The notes: generated by a model from the sequence alone, not told the origin. 48,003 bases of DNA from Myxococcales bacterium (GCA_013298625.1 JAAFIF010000071.1:1-48003); one strand, 5' to 3'. Numbered from the stretch's first letter, positions 18,220-27,871 are shown. Numbers and translations are program-made.

Positions 18220-20168
18220 CGCGCGTGTGCCGCGCGATCGGCCGCGGGGCGCTCGGTGGCCGGGCGAACGTCGTCGCGCGCCGGGGCGGGACGCGCCTCG
18301 ACCGGGGCGATCACCGCCGGCGTAGGCGCTGGAGTTTCTGTGGTCACTTGATTTGTGGTGCTCGAAGCGACGCGCGCGGTCGTCGGTCCAACAACGGGCA
18401 GCGCGTCGGGACGAGGCACGTCTGCTTCGCGCACGCGCTCGCGCTCGGCGCGGTCGGGCGTGACCCACACGACGAGCGCTTCGCCCGCGACGAGGGTGGC
18501 GTGGCGGCCGCGCATGTTGATCCGCGCGAGGCTGCCCGTGGTGAGCCCATACCGCGCCGCGAGGGCGCTCATGGTGTCGCCGGGGCGCACGGTCACGATG
18601 AGACGAACGCGGCCGTCCTGGGCAGCGACGCGCTCGGCGGCGGTGTCCGTTCCGCGGTCGGCGGCGTCGACGTCGGCGAGCGTGCGGACGCGGGCGGTGG
18701 TGGGCTCGCGCGCGATCCACGCTTGCAGCCAGAGGCCGGCGGGGACGCGGGCGCTGGGGTCGAGCTGGTTCCACGCGACGAGGTCGTCTCGCGAGACGTC
18801 GAGCGCGCGCGCGATTTCGCGCAGCGTGTCGCCCATGCCAGCGCGGTAGAACACGCGACGACGGTTCGCCGGCGGCGCGCTCACGGGGCTCACGAGCACC
18901 AACGGCCGCGCGGTGTCGACCACCGCTTGCGGCGCGCGATCGGGCACGAACAGCTCGGTCCCACCCGTGACGCGCTGCTCTGCAGACAGCCCCGAGAGCG
19001 CGAGCAGCTCGCGCGCGCTCATCGCGTAACTGGCAGCCAATTCGCTGATCGATTCGCCCCAGCGCAAACGCGTCGTGCGCGTCGCGACGGTGGGGATCGC
19101 GGCGAGCGCGGCGTCGGCGCGGGCGCTCGCGCCGGCGGGGACGTGCAGCACGAAGGGCCGCGTGGGGTCGGCCACGATGGGCGTTCGTCCGCCGAGCAGG
19201 GAGGGGTTGAGCCGGCGCAGCTCGCGCTGATCGACGCTGAGGCCGCGCGCGAGCTGATCGACGAGCACGCTGCGGGTGAGCGCGACGTCCTCCCACCCGA
19301 TCGCGGGCTCTGCCACGACGTCGTCCAACGCGAACGCTTGCGGGTTCGCCGCGGCCAACGCCAGCGACAAGATCCTCGGAACGTACTTCGCCGTCTCGAA
19401 CGGCAGCGCCCCTTCGGTCGTCGCGAGCGTCTCGAAATCCGTGGTGTTGAACCGGCGCATCGAGCGCAAGAGCGCTCCGTATCCCATGTTGTACGCCGCG
19501 AGCGCGAGCTCCCAGTTGCCGAAGCGCGCGCGCAGATCCCGCAGCAATCGCGCGGCGGCGCGCGTGGCCTTCTCGGGGTCCTTTCGCTCATCGACCCACG
19601 CGTCCACGCGCAGGCCGTACGAGCGCGCGGTGTCGGGCATCAGCTGCCACAGGCCCACGGCGCCGGCGCTCGACTCGGAGTGCGGGTTGTAGCCGCTCTC
19701 TGCAGCGGCGACCCACAAGAGCTCAGCGGGCATGCCCTCGGCGCGCAGCCACTGCTCGATGCGCTGACGAAAGCGCCCTGCGTCGCGAAACCAGCTGCGC
19801 ATCGTGCGACGCGAGCGACGATCGGCGCGGTATCGCTCGGCCGTCGCGAGCAGCGTCGGGGTCAGCCGCTGGACGATCTCGGTCGTGCGCAGCCGCGCGG
19901 GATCCAGCGCTTGATCGGGCGACTGCGCCCCGGCGCCCGCGGCCGAGACCGTCGCCGCCACGCGCTGCAACGGCTGCGCTTCGACCTCGCGCAGCGCAGC
20001 GAGCGCGCCGCTCTCGGCGCCGAGGATCGAGTCCACCGCGGCGCCTCCGCTCGACGAGCTCGACGCCGTGTCGGGTGCGCTCTGCGCGCGGGCTGGAGAG
20101 CACGCGACGAGGGCGGTCAACGCTGCGATCGCAGCAGAAATACTCGGCCATCGTGGGTCGCGCGCCAT
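18216..20168 (-). CDS. MltD-like lytic transglycosylase with LysM repeats
   Basis: 650 residues. A signal ends in LVAC (Cys23), giving a likely outer-membrane lipoprotein. The SLT/MltD-type catalytic domain follows at about 100-260; AAAESGYNP places the catalytic Glu at 157, and GLWQLMPDTARSYGL plus AYNMGYG are typical. At least three LysM-like peptidoglycan-binding repeats occupy the C-terminal half (for example MGDTLREIARALDVS and PGDTMSALAARYGLT). The reaction is cleavage of MurNAc-GlcNAc bonds with 1,6-anhydro product formation, used in cell-wall turnover. The ATG at 20168 begins the signal. Its stop overlaps the TauE/SafE start. Confidence 0.93.
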   Translation of the reverse strand: MARDPRWPSISAAIAALTALVACSPARAQSAPDTASSSSSGGAAVDSILGAESGALAALREVEAQPLQRVAATVSAAGAGAQSPDQALDPARLRTTEIVQRLTPTLLATAERYRADRRSRRTMRSWFRDAGRFRQRIEQWLRAEGMPAELLWVAAAESGYNPHSESSAGAVGLWQLMPDTARSYGLRVDAWVDERKDPEKATRAAARLLRDLRARFGNWELALAAYNMGYGALLRSMRRFNTTDFETLATTEGALPFETAKYVPRILSLALAAANPQAFALDDVVAEPAIGWEDVALTRSVLVDQLARGLSVDQRELRRLNPSLLGGRTPIVADPTRPFVLHVPAGASARADAALAAIPTVATRTTRLRWGESISELAASYAMSARELLALSGLSAEQRVTGGTELFVPDRAPQAVVDTARPLVLVSPVSAPPANRRRVFYRAGMGDTLREIARALDVSRDDLVAWNQLDPSARVPAGLWLQAWIAREPTTARVRTLADVDAADRGTDTAAERVAAQDGRVRLIVTVRPGDTMSALAARYGLTTGSLARINMRGRHATLVAGEALVVWVTPDRAERERVREADVPRPDALPVVGPTTARVASSTTNQVTTETPAPTPAVIAPVEARPAPARDDVRPATERPAADRAAHAR

Positions 20169-20233
20169 GGGTCCTCCCCGAGGGCGGTACACGATGAGCC
20201 CTCCCGCGGGAAAGTTTCGTGCAGCGGTCGGGC

Positions 20234-20737
20234 TCAGCCGGCTTCGTAGGCGGCGACGCACTCGTCGACGATCGCCTGCGCTTCGGCTTCGTCGATCCCG
20301 TAGGCGTCGGCGAGCGCCGTGAACAGCCCTGTCTCTGCGTCGTCGAGCGCGCCGTCCGCGCAGCCCACAGCCGCGGCGATGGTGAACGCAGCGCGGCGAA
20401 GGTCCGGGTCCGACTGCAACCCAGCGAGCTCTTCGATCGCGCCCTCGTAGCCGTGCTCGGTGAGCGCGGCGTCGGCGTTTTCGAGCAGTTCGTCGAGCTG
20501 CTCTGCAGTGAGGTCGACCTCGAGCAGGTCGGCCATCATCTGTCCGAGCATGTTGTACTCCTCGTCCGAGAGCTCGCCGTCGGCGGCGCCGACGAGGTAC
20601 GCGGTTCCGAAGGCGAACGCGTACACCTCGAACTCTGCCGACTCGGGCTCGGGCGCGCGCTTGGGCAGGACCTTGGTCGCGCCGCGCTTGTCGAGAACGT
20701 TCTTGACGCCCTTGGGGGCCTTCTTGATCGAGACCAT
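20234..20737 (-). CDS. TerB-like protein
   Basis: 167 residues. After a basic N-terminus (MVSIKKAPKGVKNVLDKRG) the body is all-helical with two acidic motifs of the TerB (tellurite-resistance B-like) type, AADGELSDEE at 51-60 and CADGALDDAE at 126-135. These probably bind divalent metal such as calcium. TerB-domain proteins are cytosolic or membrane-peripheral and occur in stress and phage-response contexts. The start at 20737 is fixed by a strong Shine-Dalgarno sequence six bases upstream. It follows the CHAT protease gene on the same strand after 123 bp and the two may share a transcript. The precise function is unknown. Confidence 0.82.
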   Translation of the reverse strand: MVSIKKAPKGVKNVLDKRGATKVLPKRAPEPESAEFEVYAFAFGTAYLVGAADGELSDEEYNMLGQMMADLLEVDLTAEQLDELLENADAALTEHGYEGAIEELAGLQSDPDLRRAAFTIAAAVGCADGALDDAETGLFTALADAYGIDEAEAQAIVDECVAAYEAG

Positions 20738-20742
20738 CGTCA

Positions 20743-20749
20743 CTCCTCC
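20743..20749 (-). promoter_or_regulatory. Strong Shine-Dalgarno for the TerB-like gene
   Basis: GGAGGAG ends five bases before the ATG at 20737. It is one of the few near-consensus ribosome binding sites in the window and decides the start; an in-frame TTG at 20839 has none. Confidence 0.8.
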
Positions 20750-20860
20750 GTTGCGAGCCGCGCGTTCGCTCGACGACCGAGCGCCGCGCTCCCGTACGCT
20801 ACCGAACGTAGCGCCCAATGGAAGTGTCCGCGGTCGCAACTCTGACGGCCTCTGATCCCC

Positions 20861-21820
20861 TCAGCTGTTGTCGAACTCGTACAGACGAAACGCGAAGGAC
20901 TTGTTGAGCACGACGATGGGCGCGAGCCCCTGGCGGCTGTAGTGCGCAAACAGCTTCGAGCGCGCCTCGAACAGCGCGCGCGCCACGTTTCCGTGCTGCA
21001 AAACGCCTGAGAAAAACCAGTCCATCGTGCGCGTCGACGAGTCGCCCGCGTCGTTGGAGATCACCGGCGAGAGGTAGTACCGAGCGCTGCCCTCTTCGTA
21101 GAACGTCCCGATGAAATCCCAGTTGACGCCCATCTGGCACGAGTCGAAGTACACGAGCGTGCACTCGAGCTCGCTGATCTCTTCGTCGGTGATGCAGCTC
21201 TCTTCGTCTTCGTCGTAGAGCGCGAGCTCGCCGCTGCCGTCGTCTTCGAGCGAGCCGTGCCCCGAGACGAGCAGCAGATCGCACGCCTCGAGGGACTCGA
21301 GGTGATCGTACGAGTCTTCGTCCATCTCGAAGTACTGCGTCTCGGGCAGCTTCTCGTGGATCGCCTCGCAGGCCTTCTCGGGGTCCGCGGTGAGGTCCGC
21401 GAGGATGAGACCGGTGCGCAGCCGCGCGGGCTCTTCGTATTCGGGCACCTCGTCGTCGAGGACGTAGCTGACGGGCATGCGAAGAAAGAGCGGCTTTCCG
21501 TCGAGCTCCAAGAGGTCGAAGACGCACTGGGCGAGCTCTTCGGGGAGCACCACGCGCAGCTCAGTGGCGTTGCGAAACTGCGCGGCGAACGGCTCGATCA
21601 GCGCGGCGCTCAGCGCGGCCACGTGCTCGGGGACCGCCCTGGCGGCGCGGCTGCCTTGGGTCTCGAGCGCCTCGTAGATGGCCTCGAAGCGCTCGAGGAT
21701 GCTGGCGCTCTGGCCTTCGAGGGTGCGCTCGTCTTCGTCGTCCTCTCCGAGGCAAGTGCCTACGTAGAAGTCGTCGTCGTCGAGCTCGGGGTAGAAATAG
21801 AGAACGGACACAGGCGCCAT
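20861..21820 (-). CDS. CHAT-domain (caspase-like) cysteine protease
   Basis: 319 residues. The C-terminal half matches the CHAT family of clan CD peptidases: the catalytic His188 in LLLVSGHGS and Cys228 in LVYFDSCQMG, each at the end of a core strand, followed by the typical SPVISNDAGDSSTRTMDWFFSGVL and ARALFEARSKLF helices. Both catalytic residues are present. The N-terminal half (1-175) is very acidic (PELDDDDFYVGTCLGEDDEDE) and has no recognised domain; the TPR repeats common in CHAT proteins are absent. The probable role is cytosolic proteolysis after a signal. It lies 44 bp after the aldehyde dehydrogenase gene and upstream of the TerB-like gene, all on one strand. The substrate is unknown. 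Confidence 0.82.
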   Translation of the reverse strand: MAPVSVLYFYPELDDDDFYVGTCLGEDDEDERTLEGQSASILERFEAIYEALETQGSRAARAVPEHVAALSAALIEPFAAQFRNATELRVVLPEELAQCVFDLLELDGKPLFLRMPVSYVLDDEVPEYEEPARLRTGLILADLTADPEKACEAIHEKLPETQYFEMDEDSYDHLESLEACDLLLVSGHGSLEDDGSGELALYDEDEESCITDEEISELECTLVYFDSCQMGVNWDFIGTFYEEGSARYYLSPVISNDAGDSSTRTMDWFFSGVLQHGNVARALFEARSKLFAHYSRQGLAPIVVLNKSFAFRLYEFDNS

Positions 21821-21864
21821 GCTAGCAGCGACGCAGGGGTCGACGCGCGCTCTGACGGCGTCGG

Positions 21865-23316
21865 TCAGCGCGTGAGGACCTTGAGCAGCATGTCCATCGC
21901 GGCTTTGTACGGCGGGCGCATGGCGAGGTCCGCGCTGTTGACGCGCGCCTGATGAAACACGCCCTTGGCGTGGGAGAACACCTCGAAGCTCGTGCGCCCG
22001 TGGTAGGCGCCCATGCCCGAGGGGCCGACGCCGCCGAACGGAAGGTCGTTTTGCGCCACGTGCACGAGGCACTCGTTGATCGACGCGCCGCCGGACACGG
22101 TGCGGTCGAGCATCGACTCGACGCGGCCCTTGTCGTTGTCGAAGTAGTAGAGCGCGAGCGGCCGCGGTCGCGCGTTGACGTACTCGATCGCCTCGTCGAT
22201 CGAGCGGTACGTCACGAGCGGCAGCAGCGGGCCGAAGATCTCTTCTTGCATGATCTCCATCCCGTCGTGCACGTCGGTCACGAGCGTCGGGGCCATGCGC
22301 GTGGCGCTGAGCGTCTCGTTGGCGGGGTTGATCTCGATGATGCGCGCGCCCTTCTTGCGGGCGTCGTCGAGGTAGCCCTTCAGCCGCGCGGCGTGCCTGG
22401 CGTTGACGACGCTGGTGTAGTCCGCGTTGTGCTCGATCGTCGGGTACATCTTCGCCGCGCACTTCTGCGCTTCGCTGAGAAACGCCTCGCGCTGCGACTC
22501 GTGCACGAGGACGTAGTCTGGCGCGATGCAGGTCTGGCCGGCGTTGAGCAGCTTGCCGCCCATGATGCGCGCGGCGGCGGTGGCGATCGAGAAGGACTCG
22601 TGGATGATCGTGGGGCTCTTTCCCCCGAGCTCGAGCGTGACGGGGACGAGGTTCTCGGCGGCGGCGCGCATCACGATGCGCCCCACGCGGGTCGAGCCTG
22701 TAAAGAGCAGGTGATCGAGCGGCATCGACGAGAACGCCTCGCCCACCTTGGCGTCGCCAGTGACCACGAACACGCGATCGCTCGGAAACGCTTCAGCGAT
22801 GACCTTCGCGAGCAGCTCGCTGGTCGCCGGCGTGAGCTCGCTGGGCTTGATCAGCGCGCGGCAGCCTGCGGCGAGCGCGCCGGCGAGGGGCGAGAGAGCG
22901 AGAAACAGAGGATAATTCCAGGGAGAAATGATCCCGACGACCCCCTTCGGCTGGTAGCGAACCTCGGCGCGGCCGGGGATGAAGTACATCCCCACGGGGC
23001 GCTTCTCGACGAGGGCCCAGCTCGGCAAGTGCTCGATCGTGTGGTCGATGTCCTGCAGCGTCGCGAACACCTCGGCGAGCATCGTCTCGTGCCGCGAGCG
23101 CCCGCCGAAGTCCTCGTTGATCGCCCGCGCGAAGTCGTCCTTGTGCGAGACCAGCACGGCCCGGAGCTTCTTCAAGTCCGCGAGGCGCTCGGCGATCGTC
23201 GGCGCCACCCTCGCGTTCTGCGCAGCTCTCATGCGCTCGACGCGCGCCGTGAGCTCGGCGCGAAACGTCTCAGGGTGGTGCGATGAATGGCCATTCAGTG
23301 AAGGGGATGTGGTCAT
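21865..23316 (-). CDS. Aldehyde dehydrogenase, class 3/coniferyl-aldehyde type
   Basis: 483-residue NAD(P)-dependent aldehyde dehydrogenase. SPWNYP is at 131-136, the nucleotide-loop motif GSTRVG at 207-212, the catalytic Glu at 229 in TLELGG and the nucleophile Cys at 263 in NAGQTCIAPDY. The sequence and the short C-terminal tail match class 3 or coniferyl-aldehyde dehydrogenases, which often oxidise fatty or aromatic aldehydes; a weakly hydrophobic tail (YKAAMDMLLKVL) may dip into the membrane. The ATG at 23316 is preferred over longer upstream frames because it gives the standard family length. The CHAT protease gene follows. It is divergent from the Cys-rich lipoprotein gene. Confidence 0.92.
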   Translation of the reverse strand: MTTSPSLNGHSSHHPETFRAELTARVERMRAAQNARVAPTIAERLADLKKLRAVLVSHKDDFARAINEDFGGRSRHETMLAEVFATLQDIDHTIEHLPSWALVEKRPVGMYFIPGRAEVRYQPKGVVGIISPWNYPLFLALSPLAGALAAGCRALIKPSELTPATSELLAKVIAEAFPSDRVFVVTGDAKVGEAFSSMPLDHLLFTGSTRVGRIVMRAAAENLVPVTLELGGKSPTIIHESFSIATAAARIMGGKLLNAGQTCIAPDYVLVHESQREAFLSEAQKCAAKMYPTIEHNADYTSVVNARHAARLKGYLDDARKKGARIIEINPANETLSATRMAPTLVTDVHDGMEIMQEEIFGPLLPLVTYRSIDEAIEYVNARPRPLALYYFDNDKGRVESMLDRTVSGGASINECLVHVAQNDLPFGGVGPSGMGAYHGRTSFEVFSHAKGVFHQARVNSADLAMRPPYKAAMDMLLKVLTR

Positions 23317-23410
23317 GACGGGGCCCGAGAGTCTGAGGCGATCGGCGCCGAACGAAAAGTGCCCGCGCGCAATTGTCGGCACAATCACAGTGTGCGCTAC
23401 GATCGAGCGC

Positions 23411-24559
23411 ATGAAGAAGCTCGGACTCCCTTCGGTTGGACTCACCCTCTGTTTCGCGGCGATGAGCGCGGCGTGCGGCTCGTCGATCGCGCCCAACACC
23501 AACGACGGCGCCGCGCAGGGCGACGGCAGCGCGGCGATGGACGCGACGATCTTGCCCGACGGCGCGGGAGGCTTCTGTACGCGGGCGTTGTGCGGGCCAG
23601 GGACGACGTGCTGCGAGGCGTCGGCGAGCTGTCTTCCCACGGGGACGCCGTGTCCGCCGACGGGCATGGACGCGGGCCCTGCGATGTGTGGAAGCGCTGT
23701 GTGCGGCGCGGATCAACAGTGTTGCGGGACGCCGGTCGGCCCGACCTGCCTGCCGATGAGCGTCCCGTGCAACCCGCCCACCGACGGCGGCGGCGGTGGA
23801 TCGTGCGGCGGGATGACCTGCAACCCGATGCAAGAGTGCTGTTCGGCTGCGGGGCGGATGACGTGCCTTCCGCGCGGAGCGTGCCCGATGGCGGTGGACG
23901 CGGGGACGTGCGGCGGCAACACGTGCGACCCGACGCAAGAGTGCTGCTCGGTGATGGGACGGCAGTTCTGCGCGCAGCGCGGGACGTGCTCGGTCGTCAC
24001 GGATGCCGGCGCGACCTGCGGCGGAATGATCTGTAGCTCTGCGCAAATCTGCTGCAGCGCCTTCGGCTTCATGGCGTGCGTCGCGCCCAGCCTCTGCCCC
24101 ACGGGCAGCGACGGCGGCACCGGCGTTCGCTGCGGGATGAACACCTGCTCGATGGGACAAGAGTGCTGCAACACGATGCTCGGGCAGTTCTGCGTGCCGA
24201 CCGGTCGTTGCCCCGGCGGCGGCAGCGACGGCGGCGCGGTGATCGACAGCGGAGCGACCTCGTTCTGCGCGACCGCTCGCTGCGCTGCGGGGCAGTTCTG
24301 CTGCGAAGCGCGCCGCGCGTGTATCGCCAACACCGAGACGTGCAGCGCTCAGCCGCCGCCGTCGTGCATGCCCACTTGCACGGGTGGACAGACCTGCTGC
24401 CGTGGCATCGGCGGCGGACGCGGGTTCTGCTCGCGGATGTGCCCTGGACCGACGGACCCGTGCGACGGCGTCACGTGCGGACCGGGCGCGGCGTGCTGCG
24501 GCGTCGGCCGCAACTCGGGCACGTGCCAGGCGTCCGCGTGCCTCGCGTGCTGCATGTGA
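23411..24559 (+). CDS. Cys-rich nine-repeat lipoprotein
   Basis: 382 residues. The signal ends in lipobox SAAC (Cys about 22). After a short linker there are nine tandem Cys-rich units of about 30-40 residues, most with the layout C-x4-C-x5/6-CC-x7/8-C-x5-C; examples contain CGGMTCNPMQECC and CGGNTCDPTQECC. They are joined by Asp/Gly-rich spacers (TDGGGGGS, GSDGG). The pattern suggests a string of small disulfide-knotted modules on the cell surface, perhaps for adhesion or protection. It is predicted by composition only; no family name is claimed. The DNA units are diverged, so expansion is not recent. It is convergent with the lipoprotein gene at 24572. Confidence 0.85.
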   Translation: MKKLGLPSVGLTLCFAAMSAACGSSIAPNTNDGAAQGDGSAAMDATILPDGAGGFCTRALCGPGTTCCEASASCLPTGTPCPPTGMDAGPAMCGSAVCGADQQCCGTPVGPTCLPMSVPCNPPTDGGGGGSCGGMTCNPMQECCSAAGRMTCLPRGACPMAVDAGTCGGNTCDPTQECCSVMGRQFCAQRGTCSVVTDAGATCGGMICSSAQICCSAFGFMACVAPSLCPTGSDGGTGVRCGMNTCSMGQECCNTMLGQFCVPTGRCPGGGSDGGAVIDSGATSFCATARCAAGQFCCEARRACIANTETCSAQPPPSCMPTCTGGQTCCRGIGGGRGFCSRMCPGPTDPCDGVTCGPGAACCGVGRNSGTCQASACLACCM

Positions 24560-24571
24560 GCTGCGTGAGGC

Positions 24572-25669
24572 TCACTCAGGGGTGAGCTCGAAGAACAGCC
24601 ACGCTTCGCTCATGCCGAAGTAGCGGTAGCGAAAGCCGCCGAAGTTGCCAGCGGCGCTCGTGGCGAGGGTGCGCAACGTGAGGCCGTTGAGGGGACCGTT
24701 GCGAAGCTCGGTCCAGTTGCCGGGCCCTCCATTGGACAGGCCCACGTCGCGGTTGCCTGTACCGAGCCAGTAGTACTCGAGCGTGCCGTCGGACTCGACG
24801 TTGACGACGAAGTTGTTGAGGATGTCGGTGTTGCCCGAGAAGTCGAGAAGGCCGATCCCTCGCTCTGGGCGGTCGCCGTCGAGGCCGCCGTTGGTGAACG
24901 TCGCCCAGTTCTCGAGGTAGTTGAAGTCGTGGTTGTCGTTCGCTGAGTACTGGATCGCGCGAAGCACTTCGCTGGTGCCCGACATCACGGTGGCGGCGTA
25001 GACGAAGCGCCCGTCGGTCGCACCGAGAAACTGCGGCGGCATCGAGCCCGTGGGCCGCAGCTCGGTGTTGTTGAGGGCGTTGTAGCGGAGCGTCGGCCTG
25101 CGCCCGACGTCTTCGTAGTCGAACGCGTCGTTCATGTCCGTCGGCACGAGGTAGCGCACCGCGAACCCCGCGGGGTCGAGCAGGTAGAGCCGGTTGTTGG
25201 AGACGCCCATGAAGTTGTCGCGGGTCACCTCGGTCGTAACAGACCGCCGGTCGAGCGGGCCGCCGCGCATCCGTGCGCCGTTGCCCGCGACGAAGAGGAG
25301 GGTACCGTTTGAGTAGTTGTAGACCGCGATGCTCGGGGGAGCGCCGGCGTCCGGCAGCGCGTCCGGCGCCGAGTCCGGCGCGGAGTCCGGCAGCGAGGGG
25401 CGATCCGGTTGCACGTCCGCTGCGTCCGACGCGTCGAGCATCGCGGCGTCGGCGTCCGGTCGCGAGACGTCCATCGTTGCCATGTCCGTCGCCACGTCGG
25501 CGCGAACGTCGTCTGGGCGATCGTCGATGGCGTCGAGCGCAGCGTCGTCGAGCGACGCCTCCGAGGTGGTCCCGTCGCTCGACGCGCCGTCGCTCAGAGG
25601 CGCGCGCGCGTGGGGCAACGAGCAGCCGACGAGCGAGAGCAACAACAGGGGCCCGAAGCGATGGCGCAT
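24572..25669 (-). CDS. Lipoprotein with Asp-rich linker, unknown function
   Basis: 365 residues. The signal ends in lipobox LVGC (Cys16). Residues 25-110 are a low-complexity Asp/Ala/Ser/Pro linker partly built from short repeats (PDSAPDSAPDALPDAG). The mature domain (from about 112) is beta-rich: IAVYNYSNGTLLFVAGNG, LYLLDPAGFAVRYLVP, IGLLDFSGNTDILNNFVV and FRYRYFGMSEAWLFFEL. No catalytic motif or family was recognised. The linker matches that of other lipoproteins in this window and probably carries the domain away from the outer membrane. Confidence 0.82.
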   Translation of the reverse strand: MRHRFGPLLLLSLVGCSLPHARAPLSDGASSDGTTSEASLDDAALDAIDDRPDDVRADVATDMATMDVSRPDADAAMLDASDAADVQPDRPSLPDSAPDSAPDALPDAGAPPSIAVYNYSNGTLLFVAGNGARMRGGPLDRRSVTTEVTRDNFMGVSNNRLYLLDPAGFAVRYLVPTDMNDAFDYEDVGRRPTLRYNALNNTELRPTGSMPPQFLGATDGRFVYAATVMSGTSEVLRAIQYSANDNHDFNYLENWATFTNGGLDGDRPERGIGLLDFSGNTDILNNFVVNVESDGTLEYYWLGTGNRDVGLSNGGPGNWTELRNGPLNGLTLRTLATSAAGNFGGFRYRYFGMSEAWLFFELTPE

Positions 25670-25721
25670 CGAGTCATTGTTGCCGCCAACAGCGCCGCGG
25701 ATTCAAGGGAACAATGCGCGC

Positions 25722-26849
25722 TCACTCGATGCCGACGACGTCGCCGAACGGGGCGCGCTTCTTGGCGTCCTTCGGGGCGACGATCCAGATCGTGCGCACA
25801 TCAGGCTCTTCGCTCGGAAACTCTCCGTCGAGGTCGGTGAGGTACACCACAGCCTCGGGCCTCCACCCGAGCGCGGCGTACTCGCTGACGCGGTCGAAGA
25901 CCGGGACGAAGCTGGTGCCGCCGCCGCCGCGGACTTCTCTGAGCATTTGCGGGTCGAATTGATTCTCGTCCCACTCGTTTTGGATGTCGGCGTCGCAGGC
26001 GAGCACGCGGGCCTCGCACTGGTTGTTGCGGAGGATCGCGACGAGCTCGGCCCAAAACTCGTTGAGCTGTTGGCCGATGATGGACCCCGAGGTGTCCACG
26101 GCGATGACCACGCGATGCTTCTCTCCCGTGAGCGTGGGCAAGAGCACATCGCGAAACCGTCGGTCGGTGGGCGTCCACTTGTAGTCGTCGGGAAAATGCA
26201 GCCCTTGCCTGAGCAGATCGCGCCAGTCTTGCTTGGGCTCGAGCAGCTCGATCGCGCGCTGCATGGACTTCGGGACGCTGCCGAACTCCTTGGCCTGCGC
26301 GATCACGGCCTTCCACATGTCCGCGAGCTGTCGCTCTTCGGGGTCGTTGGGGTCGCTCGTCTCGTCCCACTCGGAGTGGTCGTCGACGGGGGCCTTGGCG
26401 CCCTTCTGCTTCTTCAGCTGATCAGCGTAGACGTATTGCTCTTCGGCGCTCTTGTTGGCGTCGCCCTTGACGACGTCGCGGCGGGTTTTGATTCCAGCGT
26501 CGAACAAGATCGCGTTGACCGTCGCGTCCGCGGCGAGGTCCCAGTTGTCTTTGTTGCGCTCGGCGCGGCGCGAGAGGTGTGCGAGCGCCGAGTGCAGGGC
26601 CTGGTGGGCGAGCACGAACTGGGCGTCGTCGTTGTTCAAATTGGCCAGGTATTTCTCTGACCAAAACACGTGTCGACCGTCGGTCGAAGAGCTGTCGAGC
26701 GAGTGCTCTCCGACGCGGTCTTCGAGGTGCGCGACGAGGTAGCCGAAGAACGGGTATCGCAGGAGCAGCCGCGCGCGCGCCTCGAGCAGCTTCTCTCGCA
26801 GCGCCGCGGGAACGGGCGTCCCTTTGGCCTCGTTCTTTCGGCTGCTCAC
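25722..26849 (-). CDS. DUF2201-type VWA/metallopeptidase-like protein
   Basis: 375 residues. The N-terminal part resembles putative metallopeptidases of the DUF2201 family, but the expected HExxH reads HQALH at 82-86 with a further His91, so the catalytic Glu is replaced by Gln. The C-terminal domain is VWA-like: VVIAVDTSGSIIG gives the MIDAS DxSxS, and VVYLTDLDGEFP a later MIDAS-like acidic strand. The start is GTG at 26849, overlapping the stop of the MoxR ATPase gene by 4 bp (GTGA). MoxR-VWA pairs act as chaperone-like complexes that insert cofactors or remodel proteins, so this is probably the adaptor for that ATPase. Targets are unknown. Confidence 0.88.
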   Translation of the reverse strand: MSSRKNEAKGTPVPAALREKLLEARARLLLRYPFFGYLVAHLEDRVGEHSLDSSSTDGRHVFWSEKYLANLNNDDAQFVLAHQALHSALAHLSRRAERNKDNWDLAADATVNAILFDAGIKTRRDVVKGDANKSAEEQYVYADQLKKQKGAKAPVDDHSEWDETSDPNDPEERQLADMWKAVIAQAKEFGSVPKSMQRAIELLEPKQDWRDLLRQGLHFPDDYKWTPTDRRFRDVLLPTLTGEKHRVVIAVDTSGSIIGQQLNEFWAELVAILRNNQCEARVLACDADIQNEWDENQFDPQMLREVRGGGGTSFVPVFDRVSEYAALGWRPEAVVYLTDLDGEFPSEEPDVRTIWIVAPKDAKKRAPFGDVVGIE

Positions 26850-27871
26850 GTGAGAAACCTCCCGAGCCGCGCGGAGATCTTCGGCCACGACTCGGTCTTG
26901 ACGAAGCCGCCGCGGTCGAGCTCGTACAAGCGCGTGACGAGCAGCATGGCCCACTCGTCGGACATGTTGAGCGCGACGGCGCTGCCGGTGTTCATGCGCT
27001 CTTTGGGGTTGGCGCCGACCCACGCGAGGACCGAGTAGACGATGGCGCGCAAGAGGTCGGGCCGCAGGAGCGCGCGCAGGTCGACGGCGCCCGCGAGCAC
27101 CTCTTCGAGCCGTGGCAGCTCGTCGAAGACCTTGCAGAACGCGTTGAACTCGACAGCGGCGCCAGAGCCGATGCAGCCCTTCAGCATCTCGACCCGCGTG
27201 GGCTCTGGGACGCGCAGCTTCATCACGTCCGAGACGCGCTCCCACGCGCGAGGCGAGGCGAACGCGCGCTCGGCGCTCTTCGGATCGAACTTGAGCAGCA
27301 TGTCGGGCCGCTCTTGCAGAAACGCGGGCACCGTCGGGTGCATGGCCTTGGCGACGGCGTAGTTGAGAAACTCGTCGCGCGAGGGCTCGACCTGCACGTG
27401 GCACAAGCGGTTCTCGAGCGCGGACACGAGGCGCGACGCGCCGGCGCGGTCGCCCTCTCGATTGCCAGCACACACAATCAACCAGCCCGGCGGAAACTTG
27501 AAGTGCTTGGTGCTGCGCTCGAGCACCACGATGCCCCACGCGGACTGCATGGCGGGGACGCAGTTGGGCAGCTCGTCGAGAAAGAACACGCCGCGCTCGC
27601 CGTCGCGGGCCGCGTCGGGAAAGGCAGCCGGTGGCGCGTACTCGCACTTTCCGTCGACGATGTAGGGCAAGCCCAGCACGTCGACGGGCTGATACAAGTG
27701 CGAGATCACCGAGCGAAATCCCACGCCGGCCTCGCGCGCGGCCTGGGCGACGAGGGAGGTCTTTCCGATCCCGGGGGCGCCCCAGAGCATGAGCGTGAGG
27801 GGCCCGGACGGGTCGTGTGATCCGTCGAGCATCGATCGGATCATCTCTTTGCTTTCGCGAACTGAAGCCAT
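26846..27871 (-). CDS. MoxR-type AAA+ ATPase
   Basis: 341 residues from the ATG at 27871. Walker A GAPGIGKT is at 31-38, Walker B VFFLDE at 95-100, and a sensor region VCAGNREGDRAGASRL follows; the gene is a complete AAA+ module of the MoxR group. A C-terminal helical domain of about 150 residues has no recognised motif. The ATPase probably remodels or activates a client protein together with the VWA/metallopeptidase-like protein encoded next, whose start overlaps its stop. The neighbouring 700-bp non-coding region upstream may hold the promoter. Confidence 0.93.
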   Translation of the reverse strand: MASVRESKEMIRSMLDGSHDPSGPLTLMLWGAPGIGKTSLVAQAAREAGVGFRSVISHLYQPVDVLGLPYIVDGKCEYAPPAAFPDAARDGERGVFFLDELPNCVPAMQSAWGIVVLERSTKHFKFPPGWLIVCAGNREGDRAGASRLVSALENRLCHVQVEPSRDEFLNYAVAKAMHPTVPAFLQERPDMLLKFDPKSAERAFASPRAWERVSDVMKLRVPEPTRVEMLKGCIGSGAAVEFNAFCKVFDELPRLEEVLAGAVDLRALLRPDLLRAIVYSVLAWVGANPKERMNTGSAVALNMSDEWAMLLVTRLYELDRGGFVKTESWPKISARLGRFLT